DNA from: Auanema rhodensis
Lineage: Eukaryota; Nematoda; Chromadorea; Rhabditida; Rhabditidae
DNA: 64,000 bases
Direction: 5' to 3'
Assembly: GCA_964057225.1 (NCBI GenBank)
Contig: OZ059900.1
Coordinates: 24,133,638 to 24,197,637, forward strand
In this document: positions 40,184 to 53,705 of the stretch, one piece after another
Numbering within the stretch: the first letter of the stretch is position 1
How the letters are laid out: every line of letters begins with the position of its first letter
Made by a program: the position numbers and the translations under genes
The notes under the pieces: model-generated
The model's database searches: none
Told to the model about the DNA's origin: nothing
Seen by the model: only the letters and a program-made list of their open reading frames with translations

Positions 40184-43100
40184 ACTAAAATGAAGCATTT
40201 TACATGCTGAACACTAGAAAAATACAAAAACACAGTATTTCCCATGAGAAATATTTTATCATGCTGGAAAACCAGTTTTTGGAAATTTCGCTGTAAACAA
40301 GGTTTTGACTTACGATTTCATGTGTTCAAACTCATGCAATGTCAATGAAACCTAGCTCAAAATTGTTCGTACAACGTCTAGTTCCACTTTCACGACAAAA
40401 AAACAGGGGTTAGAAAATTAAGGAAATTAGCATATTCCGAGGGCACGCCCCTTATGGCTAATATTGATTAAATCGATTTTTGTTCATATGAGTCGTCAAA
40501 TGCAACGAATTTCAGCGTGTTACATACTAAAATGAAGCATTTTACATGCTGAACACTAGAAAAATACAAAAACACAGTATTTCCCATGAGAAATATTTTA
40601 TCATGCTGGAAAACCAGTTTTTGGAAATTTCGCTGTAAACAAGGTTTTGACTTACGATTTCATGTGTTCAAACTCATGCAATGTCAATGAAACCTAGCTC
40701 AAAATTGTTCGTACAACGTCTAGTTCCACTTTCACGACAAAAAAACAGGGGTTAAAAAATTAAGGAAATTAGCATATTCTGAGGGCACGCCCCTTATGGC
40801 TAATATTGATTAAATCGATTTTTGTTCATATGAGTCGTCAAATGCAACGAATTTCAGCGTGTTACATACTAAAATGAAGCATTTTACATGCTGAACACTA
40901 GAAAAATACAAAAACACAGTATTTCCCATGAGAAATATTTTATCATGCTGGAAAACCAGTTTTTGGAAATTTCGCTGTAAACAAGGTTTTGACTTACGAT
41001 TTCATGTGTTCAAACTCATGCAATGTCAATGAAACCTAGCTCAAAATTGTTTGTACAACGTCTAGTTCCACTTTCACGACAAAAAAACAAGGGTTAGAAA
41101 ATTAAGGAAATTAGCATATTCTGAGGGCACGCCCCTTATGGCTAATATTGATTAAATCGATTTTTGTTCATATGAGTCGTCAAATGCAACGAATTTCAGC
41201 GTGTTACATACTAAAATGAAGCATTTTACATGCTGAACACTAGAAAAATACAAAAACACAGTATTTCCCATGAGAAATATTTTATTATGCTGGAAAACCA
41301 GTTTTTGGAAATTTCGCTGTAAACAAGGTTTTGACTTACGATTTCATGTGTTCAAACTCATGCAATGTCAATGTAACCTAGCTCAAAATTGTTCGTACAA
41401 CGTCTAGTTCCACTTTCACGACAAAAAAACAGGGGTTAGAAAATTAAGGAAATTAGCATATTCTGAGGGCACGCCCCTTATGGCTAATATTGATTAAATC
41501 GATTTTTGTTCATATGAGTCGTCAAATGCAACGAATTTCAGCGTGTTACACACTAAAATGAAGCATTTTACATGCTGAACACTAGAAGAATACAAAAACA
41601 CAGTATTTCCCATGAGAAATATTTTATTATGCTAGAAAACCAGTTTTTCGAAATTTCCCTGTAAACAAGGTTTTGACTTACGATTTCATGTGTTCAAACT
41701 CATGCAATGTCAATGAAACCTAGCTCAAAATTGTTCGTACAACGTCTAGTTCCACTTTCACGACAAAAAAACAGGGGTTAGAAAATTAAGGAAATTAGCA
41801 TATTCTGAGGGCACGCCCCTTATGGCTAATATTGATTAAATCGATTTTTGTTCATATGAGTCGTCAAATGCAACGAATTTCAGCGTGTTACATACTAAAA
41901 TGAAGCATTTTAAATGCTGAACACTAGAAAAATACAAAAACACAGTATTTCCCATGAGAAATATTTTATCATGCTGGAAAACCAGTTTTTGGAAATTTCG
42001 CTGTAAACAAGGTTTTGACTTACGATTTCATGTGTTCAAACTCATGCAATGTCAATGAAACCTAGCTCAAAATTGTTTGTACAACGTCTAGTTCCACTTT
42101 CACGACAAAAAAACAAGGGTTAGAAAATTAAGGAAATTAGCATATTCTGAGGGCACGCCCCTTATGGCTAATATTGATTAAATCGATTTTTGTTCATATG
42201 AGTCGTCAAATGCAACGAATTTCAGCGTGTTACATACTAAAATGAAGCATTTTACATGCTGAACACTAGAAAAATACAAAAACACAGTATTTCCCATGAG
42301 AAATATTTTATTATGCTGGAAAACCAGTTTTTGGAAATTTCGCTGTAAACAAGGTTTTGACTTACGATTTCATGTGTTCAAACTCATGCAATGTCAATGT
42401 AACCTAGCTCAAAATTGTTCGTACAACGTCTAGTTCCACTTTCACGACAAAAAAACAGGGGTTAGAAAATTAAGGAAATTAGCATATTCTGAGGGCACGC
42501 CCCTTATGGCTAATATTGATTAAATCGATTTTTGTTCATATGAGTCGTCAAATGCAACGAATTTCAGCGTGTTACAAACTAAAATGAAGCATTTTACATG
42601 CTGAACACTAGAAAAATACAAAAACACAGTATTTCCCATGAGAAATATTTTATCATGCTGGAAAACCAGTTTTTGGAAATTTCGCTGTAAACAAGGTTTT
42701 GACTTACGATTTCATGTGTTCAAACTCATGCAATGTCAATGAAACCTAGCTCAAAATTGTTCGTACAACGTCTAGTTCCACTTTCACGACAAAAAAACAG
42801 GGGTTAGAAAATTAAGGAAATTAGCATATTCCGAGGGCACGCCCCTTATGGCTAATATTGATTAAATCGATTTTTGTTCATATGAGTCGTCAAATGCAAC
42901 GAATTTCAGCGTGTTACATACTAAAATGAAGCATTTTACATGCTGAACACTAGAAAAATACAAAAACACAGTATTTCCCATGAGAAATATTTTATCATGC
43001 TGGAAAACCAGTTTTTGGAAATTTCGCTGTAAACAAGGTTTTGACTTACGATTTCATGTGTTCAAACTCATGCAATGTCAATGAAACCTAGCTCAAAATT

Positions 43101-45047
43101 GTTCGTACAACGTCTAGTTCCACTTTCACGACAAAAAAACAGGGGTTAAAAAATTAAGGAAATTAGCATATTCTGAGGGCACGCCCCTTATGGCTAATAT
43201 TGATTAAATCGATTTTTGTTCATATGAGTCGTCAAATGCAACGAATTTCAGCGTGTTACATACTAAAATGAAGCATTTTACATGCTGAACACTAGAAAAA
43301 TACAAAAACACAGTATTTCCCATGAGAAATATTTTATCATGCTGGAAAACCAGTTTTTGGAAATTTCGCTGTAAACAAGGTTTTGACTTACGATTTCATG
43401 TGTTCAAACTCATGCAATGTCAATGAAACCTAGCTCAAAATTGTTTGTACAACGTCTAGTTCCACTTTCACGACAAAAAAACAAGGGTTAGAAAATTAAG
43501 GAAATTAGCATATTCTGAGGGCACGCCCCTTATGGCTAATATTGATTAAATCGATTTTTGTTCATATGAGTCGTCAAATGCAACGAATTTCAGCGTGTTA
43601 CATACTAAAATGAAGCATTTTACATGCTGAACACTAGAAAAATACAAAAACACAGTATTTCCCATGAGAAATATTTTATTATGCTGGAAAACCAGTTTTT
43701 GGAAATTTCGCTGTAAACAAGGTTTTGACTTACGATTTCATGTGTTCAAACTCATGCAATGTCAATGTAACCTAGCTCAAAATTGTTCGTACAACGTCTA
43801 GTTCCACTTTCACGACAAAAAAACAGGGGTTAGAAAATTAAGGAAATTAGCATATTCTGAGGGCACGCCCCTTATGGCTAATATTGATTAAATCGATTTT
43901 TGTTCATATGAGTCGTCAAATGCAACGAATTTCAGCGTGTTACACACTAAAATGAAGCATTTTACATGCTGAACACTAGAAGAATACAAAAACACAGTAT
44001 TTCCCATGAGAAATATTTTATTATGCTAGAAAACCAGTTTTTCGAAATTTCCCTGTAAACAAGGTTTTGACTTACGATTTCATGTGTTCAAACTCATGCA
44101 ATGTCAATGAAACCTAGCTCAAAATTGTTCGTACAACGTCTAGTTCCACTTTCACGACAAAAAAACAGGGGTTAGAAAATTAAGGAAATTAGCATATTCT
44201 GAGGGCACGCCCCTTATGGCTAATATTGATTAAATCGATTTTTGTTCATATGAGTCGTCAAATGCAACGAATTTCAGCGTGTTACATACTAAAATGAAGC
44301 ATTTTAAATGCTGAACACTAGAAAAATACAAAAACACAGTATTTCCCATGAGAAATATTTTATCATGCTGGAAAACCAGTTTTTGGAAATTTCGCTGTAA
44401 ACAAGGTTTTGACTTACGATTTCATGTGTTCAAACTCATGCAATGTCAATGAAACCTAGCTCAAAATTGTTTGTACAACGTCTAGTTCCACTTTCACGAC
44501 AAAAAAACAAGGGTTAGAAAATTAAGGAAATTAGCATATTCTGAGGGCACGCCCCTTATGGCTAATATTGATTAAATCGATTTTTGTTCATATGAGTCGT
44601 CAAATGCAACGAATTTCAGCGTGTTACATACTAAAATGAAGCATTTTACATGCTGAACACTAGAAAAATACAAAAACACAGTATTTCCCATGAGAAATAT
44701 TTTATTATGCTGGAAAACCAGTTTTTGGAAATTTCGCTGTAAACAAGGTTTTGACTTACGATTTCATGTGTTCAAACTCATGCAATGTCAATGTAACCTA
44801 GCTCAAAATTGTTCGTACAACGTCTAGTTCCACTTTCACGACAAAAAAACAGGGGTTAGAAAATTAAGGAAATTAGCATATTCTGAGGGCACGCCCCTTA
44901 TGGCTAATATTGATTAAATCGATTTTTGTTCATATGAGTCGTCAAATGCAACGAATTTCAGCGTGTTACAAACTAAAATGAAGCATTTTACATGCTGAAC
45001 ACTAGAAAAATACAAAAACACAGTATTTCCCATGAGAAATATTTTAT
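40184..45047 (+). repeat. Seven-monomer tandem duplication, period 2,394 bp
   Basis: Bases 40184-42653 match 42578-45047 at an offset of 2,394 bp with no difference seen. Markers in order: ATATTCCGAGG (40355 and 42749), GTTAAAAAATT (40697 and 43091), T336 (41039 and 43433), GCTAGAAAACC with TTTCCCTG (41381 and 43775), TTTTAAATG (41723 and 44117), T336 (42065 and 44459). The monomer at 42407 joins an A171 left part to a C248 right part and is the chimeric junction. Confidence 0.9.
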
Positions 45048-48000
45048 TATGCTGGAAAACCAGTTTTTGGAAATTTCGCTGTAAACAAGGTTTTGACTTA
45101 CGATTTCATGTGTTCAAACTCATGCAATGTCAATGAAACCTAGCTCAAAATTGTTCGTACAACGTCTAGTTCCACTTTCACGACAAAAAAACAGGGGTTA
45201 GAAAATTAAGGAAATTAGCATATTCTGAGGGCACGCCCCTTATGGCTAATATTGATTAAATCGATTTTTGTTCATATGAGTCGTCAAATGCAACGAATTT
45301 CAGCGTGTTACATACTAAAATGAAGCATTTTACATGCTGAACACTAGAAAAATACAAAAACACAGTATTTCCCATGAGAAATATTTTATTATGCTGGAAA
45401 ACCAGTTTTTGGAAATTTCGCTGTAAACAAGGTTTTGACTTACGATTTCATGTGTTCAAACTCATGCAATGTCAATGAAACCTAGCTCAAAATTGTTCGT
45501 ACAACGTCTAGTTCCACTTTCACGACAAAAAAACAGGGGTTAGAAAATTAAGGAAATTAGCATATTCTGAGGGCACGCCCCTTATGGCTAATATTGATTA
45601 AATCGATTTTTGTTCATATGAGTCGTCAAATGCAACGAATTTCAGCGTGTTACATACTAAAATGAAGCATTTTACATGCTGAACACTAGAAAAATACAAA
45701 AACACAGTATTTCCCATGAGAAATATTTTATCATGCTGGAAAACCAGTTTTTGGAAATTTCGCTGTAAACAAGGTTTTGACTTACGATTTCATGTGTTCA
45801 AACTCATGCAATGTCAATGAAACCTAGCTCAAAATTGTTCGTACAACGTCTAGTTCCACTTTCACGACAAAAAAACAGGGGTTAAAAAATTAAGGAAATT
45901 AGCATATTCTGAGGGCACGCCCCTTATGGCTAATATTGATTAAATCGATTTTTGTTCATATGAGTCGTCAAATGCAACGAATTTCAGCGTGTTACATACT
46001 AAAATGAAGCATTTTACATGCTGAACACTAGAAAAATACAAAAACACAGTATTTCCCATGAGAAATATTTTATCATGCTGGAAAACCAGTTTTTGGAAAT
46101 TTCGCTGTAAACAAGGTTTTGACTTACGATTTCATGTGTTCAAACTCATGCAATGTCAATGAAACCTAGCTCAAAATTGTTTGTACAACGTCTAGTTCCA
46201 CTTTCACGACAAAAAAACAAGGGTTAGAAAATTAAGGAAATTAGCATATTCTGAGGGCACGCCCCTTATGGCTAATATTGATTAAATCGATTTTTGTTCA
46301 TATGAGTCGTCAAATGCAACGAATTTCAGCGTGTTACATACTAAAATGAAGCATTTTACATGCTGAACACTAGAAAAATACAAAAACACAGTATTTCCCA
46401 TGAGAAATATTTTATTATGCTGGAAAACCAGTTTTTGGAAATTTCGCTGTAAACAAGGTTTTGACTTACGATTTCATGTGTTCAAACTCATGCAATGTCA
46501 ATGTAACCTAGCTCAAAATTGTTCGTACAACGTCTAGTTCCACTTTCACGACAAAAAAACAGGGGTTAGAAAATTAAGGAAATTAGCATATTCTGAGGGC
46601 ACGCCCCTTATGGCTAATATTGATTAAATCGATTTTTGTTCATATGAGTCGTCAAATGCAACGAATTTCAGCGTGTTACACACTAAAATGAAGCATTTTA
46701 CATGCTGAACACTAGAAGAATACAAAAACACAGTATTTCCCATGAGAAATATTTTATTATGCTAGAAAACCAGTTTTTCGAAATTTCCCTGTAAACAAGG
46801 TTTTGACTTACGATTTCATGTGTTCAAACTCATGCAATGTCAATGAAACCTAGCTCAAAATTGTTCGTACAACGTCTAGTTCCACTTTCACGACAAAAAA
46901 ACAGGGGTTAGAAAATTAAGGAAATTAGCATATTCTGAGGGCACGCCCCTTATGGCTAATATTGATTAAATCGATTTTTGTTCATATGAGTCGTCAAATG
47001 CAACGAATTTCAGCGTGTTACATACTAAAATGAAGCATTTTAAATGCTGAACACTAGAAAAATACAAAAACACAGTATTTCCCATGAGAAATATTTTATC
47101 ATGCTGGAAAACCAGTTTTTGGAAATTTCGCTGTAAACAAGGTTTTGACTTACGATTTCATGTGTTCAAACTCATGCAATGTCAATGAAACCTAGCTCAA
47201 AATTGTTTGTACAACGTCTAGTTCCACTTTCACGACAAAAAAACAAGGGTTAGAAAATTAAGGAAATTAGCATATTCTGAGGGCACGCCCCTTATGGCTA
47301 ATATTGATTAAATCGATTTTTGTTCATATGAGTCGTCAAATGCAACGAATTTCAGCGTGTTACATACTAAAATGAAGCATTTTACATGCTGAACACTAGA
47401 AAAATACAAAAACACAGTATTTCCCATGAGAAATATTTTATTATGCTGGAAAACCAGTTTTTGGAAATTTCGCTGTAAACAAGGTTTTGACTTACGATTT
47501 CATGTGTTCAAACTCATGCAATGTCAATGTAACCTAGCTCAAAATTGTTCGTACAACGTCTAGTTCCACTTTCACGACAAAAAAACAGGGGTTAGAAAAT
47601 TAAGGAAATTAGCATATTCTGAGGGCACGCCCCTTATGGCTAATATTGATTAAATCGATTTTTGTTCATATGAGTCGTCAAATGCAACGAATTTCAGCGT
47701 GTTACAAACTAAAATGAAGCATTTTACATGCTGAACACTAGAAAAATACAAAAACACAGTATTTCCCATGAGAAATATTTTATTATGCTGGAAAACCAGT
47801 TTTTGGAAATTTCGCTGTAAACAAGGTTTTGACTTACGATTTCATGTGTTCAAACTCATGCAATGTCAATGAAACCTAGCTCAAAATTGTTCGTACAACG
47901 TCTAGTTCCACTTTCACGACAAAAAAACAGGGGTTAGAAAATTAAGGAAATTAGCATATTCTGAGGGCACGCCCCTTATGGCTAATATTGATTAAATCGA

Positions 48001-48233
48001 TTTTTGTTCATATGAGTCGTCAAATGCAACGAATTTCAGCGTGTTACATACTAAAATGAAGCATTTTACATGCTGAACACTAGAAAAATACAAAAACACA
48101 GTATTTCCCATGAGAAATATTTTATTATGCTGGAAAACCAGTTTTTGGAAATTTCGCTGTAAACAAGGTTTTGACTTACGATTTCATGTGTTCAAACTCA
48201 TGCAATGTCAATGAAACCTAGCTCAAAATTGTT
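42833..48233 (+). repeat. Eight-monomer repeat, period 2,736 bp
   Basis: Bases 42833-45497 match 45569-48233 at an offset of 2,736 bp. The order GTTAAAAAATT, T336, CTAG/CCCTG, TTTTAAATG, T336, A171, plain recurs from 43091 and from 45827. It differs from the preceding 7-monomer register by the extra C248 monomer at 45485. The match is about 70 bp shorter than one full period, so the original junction has been overwritten or mutated. Confidence 0.8.
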
Positions 48234-51200
48234 TGTACAACGTCTAGTTCCACTTTCACGACAAAAAAACAAGGGTTAGAAAATTAAGGAAATTAGCATA
48301 TTCTGAGGGCACGCCCCTTATGGCTAATATTGATTAAATCGATTTTTGTTCATATGAGTCGTCAAATGCAACGAATTTCAGCGTGTTACATACTAAAATG
48401 AAGCATTTTACATGCTGAACACTAGAAAAATACAAAAACACAGTATTTCCCATGAGAAATATTTTATTATGCTGGAAAACCAGTTTTTGGAAATTTCGCT
48501 GTAAACAAGGTTTTGACTTACGATTTCATGTGTTCAAACTCATGCAATGTCAATGTAACCTAGCTCAAAATTGTTCGTACAACGTCTAGTTCCACTTTCA
48601 CGACAAAAAAACAGGGGTTAGAAAATTAAGGAAATTAGCATATTCTGAGGGCACGCCCCTTATGGCTAATATTGATTAAATCGATTTTTGTTCATATGAG
48701 TCGTCAAATGCAACGAATTTCAGCGTGTTACAAACTAAAATGAAACATTTTACATGCTGAACACTAGAAAAATACAAAAACACAGTATTTCCCATGAGAA
48801 ATATTTTATTATGCTGGAAAACCAGTTTTTGGAAATTTCGCTGTAAACAAGGTTTTGACTTACGATTTCATGTGTTCAAACTCATGCAATGTCAATGAAA
48901 CCTAGCTCAAAATTGTTCGTACAACGTCTAGTTCCACTTTCACGACAAAAAAACAGGGGTTAGAAAATTAAGGAAATTAGCATATTCTGAGGGCACGCCC
49001 CTTATGGCTAATATTGATTAAATCGATTTTTGTTCATATGAGTCGTCAAATGCAACGAATTTCAGCGTGTTACATACTAAAATGAAGCATTTTACATGCT
49101 GAACACTAGAAAATTACAAAAACACAGTATTTCTCATGAGAAATATTTTATTAAGCTGGAAAACCAGTTTTTGGAAATTTCGCTGTAAACAAGGTTTTGA
49201 CTTACGATTTCATGTGTTCAAACTCATGCAATGTCAATGTAACCTAGCTCAAAATTGTTCGTACAACGTCTAGTTCCACTTTCACGACAAAAAAACAGGG
49301 GTTAGAAAATTAAGGAAATTAGCATATTCTGAGGGCACGCCCCTTATGGCTAATATTGATTAAATCGATTTTTGTTCATATGAGTCGTCAAATGCAACGA
49401 ATTTCAGCGTGTTACAAACTAAAATGAAGCATTTTACATGCTGAACACTAGAAAAATACAAAAACACAGTATTTCCCATGAGAAATATTTTATTATGCTG
49501 GAAAACCAGTTTTTGGAAATTTCGCTGTAAACAAGGTTTTGACTTACGATTTCATGTGTTCAAACTCATGCAATGTCAATGAAACCTAGCTCAAAATTGT
49601 TCGTACAACGTCTAGTTCCACTTTCACGACAAAAAAACAGGGGTTAGAAAATTAAGGAAATTAGCATATTCTGAGGGCACGCCCCTTATGGCTAATATTG
49701 ATTAAATCGATTTTTGTTCATATGAGTCGTCAAATGCAACGAATTTCAGCGTGTTACATACTAAAATGAAGCATTTTACATGCTGAACACTAGAAAAATA
49801 CAAAAACACAGTATTTCCCATGAGAAATATTTTATTATGCTGGAAAACCAGTTTTTGGAAATTTCGCTGTAAACAAGGTTTTGACTTACGATTTCATGTG
49901 TTCAAACTCATGCAATGTCAATGAAACCTAGCTCAAAATTGTTCGTACAACGTCTAGTTCCACTTTCACGACAAAAAAACAGGGGTTAGAAAATTAAGGA
50001 AATTAGCATATTCTGAGGGCACGCCCCTTATGGCTAATATTGATTAAATCGATTTTTGTTCATATGAGTCGTCAAATGCAACGAATTTCAGCGTGTTACA
50101 TACTAAAATGAAGCATTTTACATGCTGAACACTAGAAAAATACAAAAACACAGTATTTCCCATGAGAAATATTTTATCATGCTGGAAAACCAGTTTTTGG
50201 AAATTTCGCTGTAAACAAGGTTTTGACTTACGATTTCATGTGTTCAAACTCATGCAATGTCAATGAAACCTAGCTCAAAATTGTTTGTACAACGTCTAGT
50301 TCCACTTTCACGACAAAAAAACAAGGGTTAGAAAATTAAGGAAATTAGCATATTCTGAGGGCACGCCCCTTATGGCTAATATTGATTAAATCGATTTTTG
50401 TTCATATGAGTCGTCAAATGCAACGAATTTCAGCGTGTTACATACTAAAATGAAGCATTTTACAGGCTGAACACTAGAAAAATACAAAAACACAGTATTT
50501 CCCATGAGAAATATTTTATTATGCTGGAAAACCAGTTTTTGGAAATTTCGCTGTAAACAAGGTTTTGACTTACGATTTCATGTGTTCAAACTCATGCAAT
50601 GTCAATGAAACCTAGCTCAAAATTGTTTGTACAACGTCTAGTTCCACTTTCACGACAAAAAAACAAGGGTTAGAAAATTAAGGAAATTAGCATATTCTGA
50701 GGGCACGCCCCTTATGGCTAATATTGATTAAATCGATTTTTGTTCATATGAGTCGTCAAATGCAACGAATTTCAGCGTGTTACATACTAAAATGAAGCAT
50801 TTTACATGCTGAACACTAGAAAAATACAAAAACACAGTATTTCCCATGAGAAATATTTTATTATGCTGGAAAACCAGTTTTTGGAAATTTCGCTGTAAAC
50901 AAGGTTTTGACTTACGATTTCATGTGTTCAAACTCATGCAATGTCAATGAAACCTAGCTCAAAATTGTTCGTACAACGTCTAGTTCCACTTTCACGACAA
51001 AAAAACAGGGGTTAGAAAATTAAGGAAATTAGCATATTCTGAGGGCACGCCCCTTATGGCTAATATTGATTAAATCGATTTTTGTTCATATGAGTCGTCA
51101 AATGCAACGAATTTCAGCGTGTTACATACTAAAATGAAGCATTTTACATGCTGAACACTAGAAAAATACAAAAACACAGTATTTCCCATGAGAAATATTT

Positions 51201-53705
51201 TATTATGCTGGAAAACCAGTTTTTGGAAATTTCGCTGTAAACAAGGTTTTAACTTACGATTTCATGTGTTCAAACTCATGCAATGTCAATGAAACCTAGC
51301 TCAAAATTGTTCGTACAACGTCTAGTTCCACTTTCACGACAAAAAAACAGGGGTTAGAAAATTAAGGAAATTAGCATATTCTGAGGGCACGCCCCTTATG
51401 GCTAATATTGATTAAATCGATTTTTGTTCATATGAGTCGTCAAATGCAACGAATTTCAGCGTGTTACATACTAAAATGAAGCATTTTACATGCTGAACAC
51501 TAGAAAAATACAAAAACACAGTATTTCCCATGAGAAATATTTTATCATGCTGGAAAACCAGTTTTTGGAAATTTCGCTGTAAACAAGGTTTTGACTTACG
51601 ATTTCATGTGTTCAAACTCATGCAATGTCAATGAAACCTAGCTCAAAATTGTTTGTACAACGTCTAGTTCCACTTTCACGACAAAAAAACAAGGGTTAGA
51701 AAATTAAGGAAATTAGCATATTCTGAGGGCACGCCCCTTATGGCTAATATTGATTAAATCGATTTTTGTTCATATGAGTCGTCAAATGCAACGAATTTCA
51801 GCGTGTTACATACTAAAATGAAGCATTTTACATGCTGAACACTAGAAAAATACAAAAACACAGTATTTCCCATGAGAAATATTTTATTATGCTGGAAAAC
51901 CAGTTTTTGGAAATTTCGCTGTAAACAAGGTTTTGACTTACGATTTCATGTGTTCAAACTCATGCAATGTCAATGTAACCTAGCTCAAAATTGTTCGTAC
52001 AACGTCTAGTTCCACTTTCACGACAAAAAAACAGGGGTTAGAAAATTAAGGAAATTAGCATATTCTGAGGGCACGCCCCTTATGGCTAATATTGATTAAA
52101 TCGATTTTTGTTCATATGAGTCGTCAAATGCAACGAATTTCAGCGTGTTACAAACTAAAATGAAGCATTTTACATGCTGAACACTAGAAAAATACAAAAA
52201 CACAGTATTTCCCATGAGAAATATTTTATTATGCTGGAAAACCAGTTTTTGGAAATTTCGCTGTAAACAAGGTTTTGACTTACGATTTCATGTGTTCAAA
52301 CTCATGCAATGTCAATGAAACCTAGCTCAAAATTGTTCGTACAACGTCTTGTTCCACTTTCACGACAAAAAAACAGGGGTTAGAAAATTAAGGAAATTAG
52401 CATATTCTGAGGGCACGCCCCTTATGGCTAATATTGATTAAATCGATTTTTGTTCATATGAGTCGTCAAATGCAACGAATTTCAGCGTGTTACATACTAA
52501 AATGAAGCATTTTACATGCTGAACACTAGAAAATTACAAAAACACAGTATTTCTCATGAGAAATATTTTATTAAGCTGGAAAACCAGTTTTTGGAAATTT
52601 CGCTGTAAACAAGGTTTTGACTTACGATTTCATGTGTTCAAACTCATGCAATGTCAATGTAACCTAGCTCAAAATTGTTCGTACAACGTCTAGTTCCACT
52701 TTCACGACAAAAAAACAGGGGTTAGAAAATTAAGGAAATTAGCATATTCTGAGGGCACGCCCCTTATGGCTAATATTGATTAAATCGATTTTTGTTCATA
52801 TGAGTCGTCAAATGCAACGAATTTCAGCGTGTTACAAACTAAAATGAAGCATTTTACATGCTGAACACTAGAAAAATACAAAAACACAGTATTTCCCATG
52901 AGAAATATTTTATTATGCTGGAAAACCAGTTTTTGGAAATTTCGCTGTAAACAAGGTTTTGACTTACGATTTCATGTGTTCAAACTCATGCAATGTCAAT
53001 GAAACCTAGCTCAAAATTGTTCGTACAACGTCTAGTTCCACTTTCACGACAAAAAAACAGGGGTTAGAAAATTAAGGAAATTAGCATATTCTGAGGGCAC
53101 GCCCCTTATGGCTAATATTGATTAAATCGATTTTTGTTCATATGAGTCGTCAAATGCAACGAATTTCAGCGTGTTACATACTAAAATGAAGCATTTTACA
53201 TGCTGAACACTAGAAAAATACAAAAACACAGTATTTCCCATGAGAAATATTTTATTATGCTGGAAAACCAGTTTTTGGAAATTTCGCTGTAAACAAGGTT
53301 TTGACTTACGATTTCATGTGTTCAAACTCATGCAATGTCAATGAAACCTAGCTCAAAATTGTTCGTACAACGTCTAGTTCCACTTTCACGACAAAAAAAC
53401 AGGGGTTAGAAAATTAAGGAAATTAGCATATTCTGAGGGCACGCCCCTTATGGCTAATATTGATTAAATCGATTTTTGTTCATATGAGTCGTCAAATGCA
53501 ACGAATTTCAGCGTGTTACATACTAAAATGAAGCATTTTACATGCTGAACACTAGAAAAATACAAAAACACAGTATTTCCCATGAGAAATATTTTATCAT
53601 GCTGGAAAACCAGTTTTTGGAAATTTCGCTGTAAACAAGGTTTTGACTTACGATTTCATGTGTTCAAACTCATGCAATGTCAATGAAACCTAGCTCAAAA
53701 TTGTT
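48127..53705 (+). repeat. Ten-monomer repeat, period 3,420 bp (six monomers shared)
   Basis: Bases 48127-50285 match 51547-53705 at an offset of 3,420 bp. The marker monomers at 48905 and 52325 share three rare changes: AAAATTAC, TTTCTCATG and TTAAGCTGG. After duplication each copy gained a private change: GAAACATTT in the monomer at 48563, and CGTCTTG in the monomer at 52325. The remaining four monomers of the period do not match between copies. Confidence 0.83.
49797..51203 (+). repeat. Long-range duplicate segment, copy B (pairs with 31329..32735)
   Basis: It carries the second copy of TTTACAGGCTG (G at 50465) in the same four-monomer context as copy A. It sits between the two copies of the 10-monomer repeat and accounts for part of the sequence that makes those two copies differ. 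A gene-conversion tract or an inserted segment from elsewhere in the array would both give this pattern. Confidence 0.75.
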
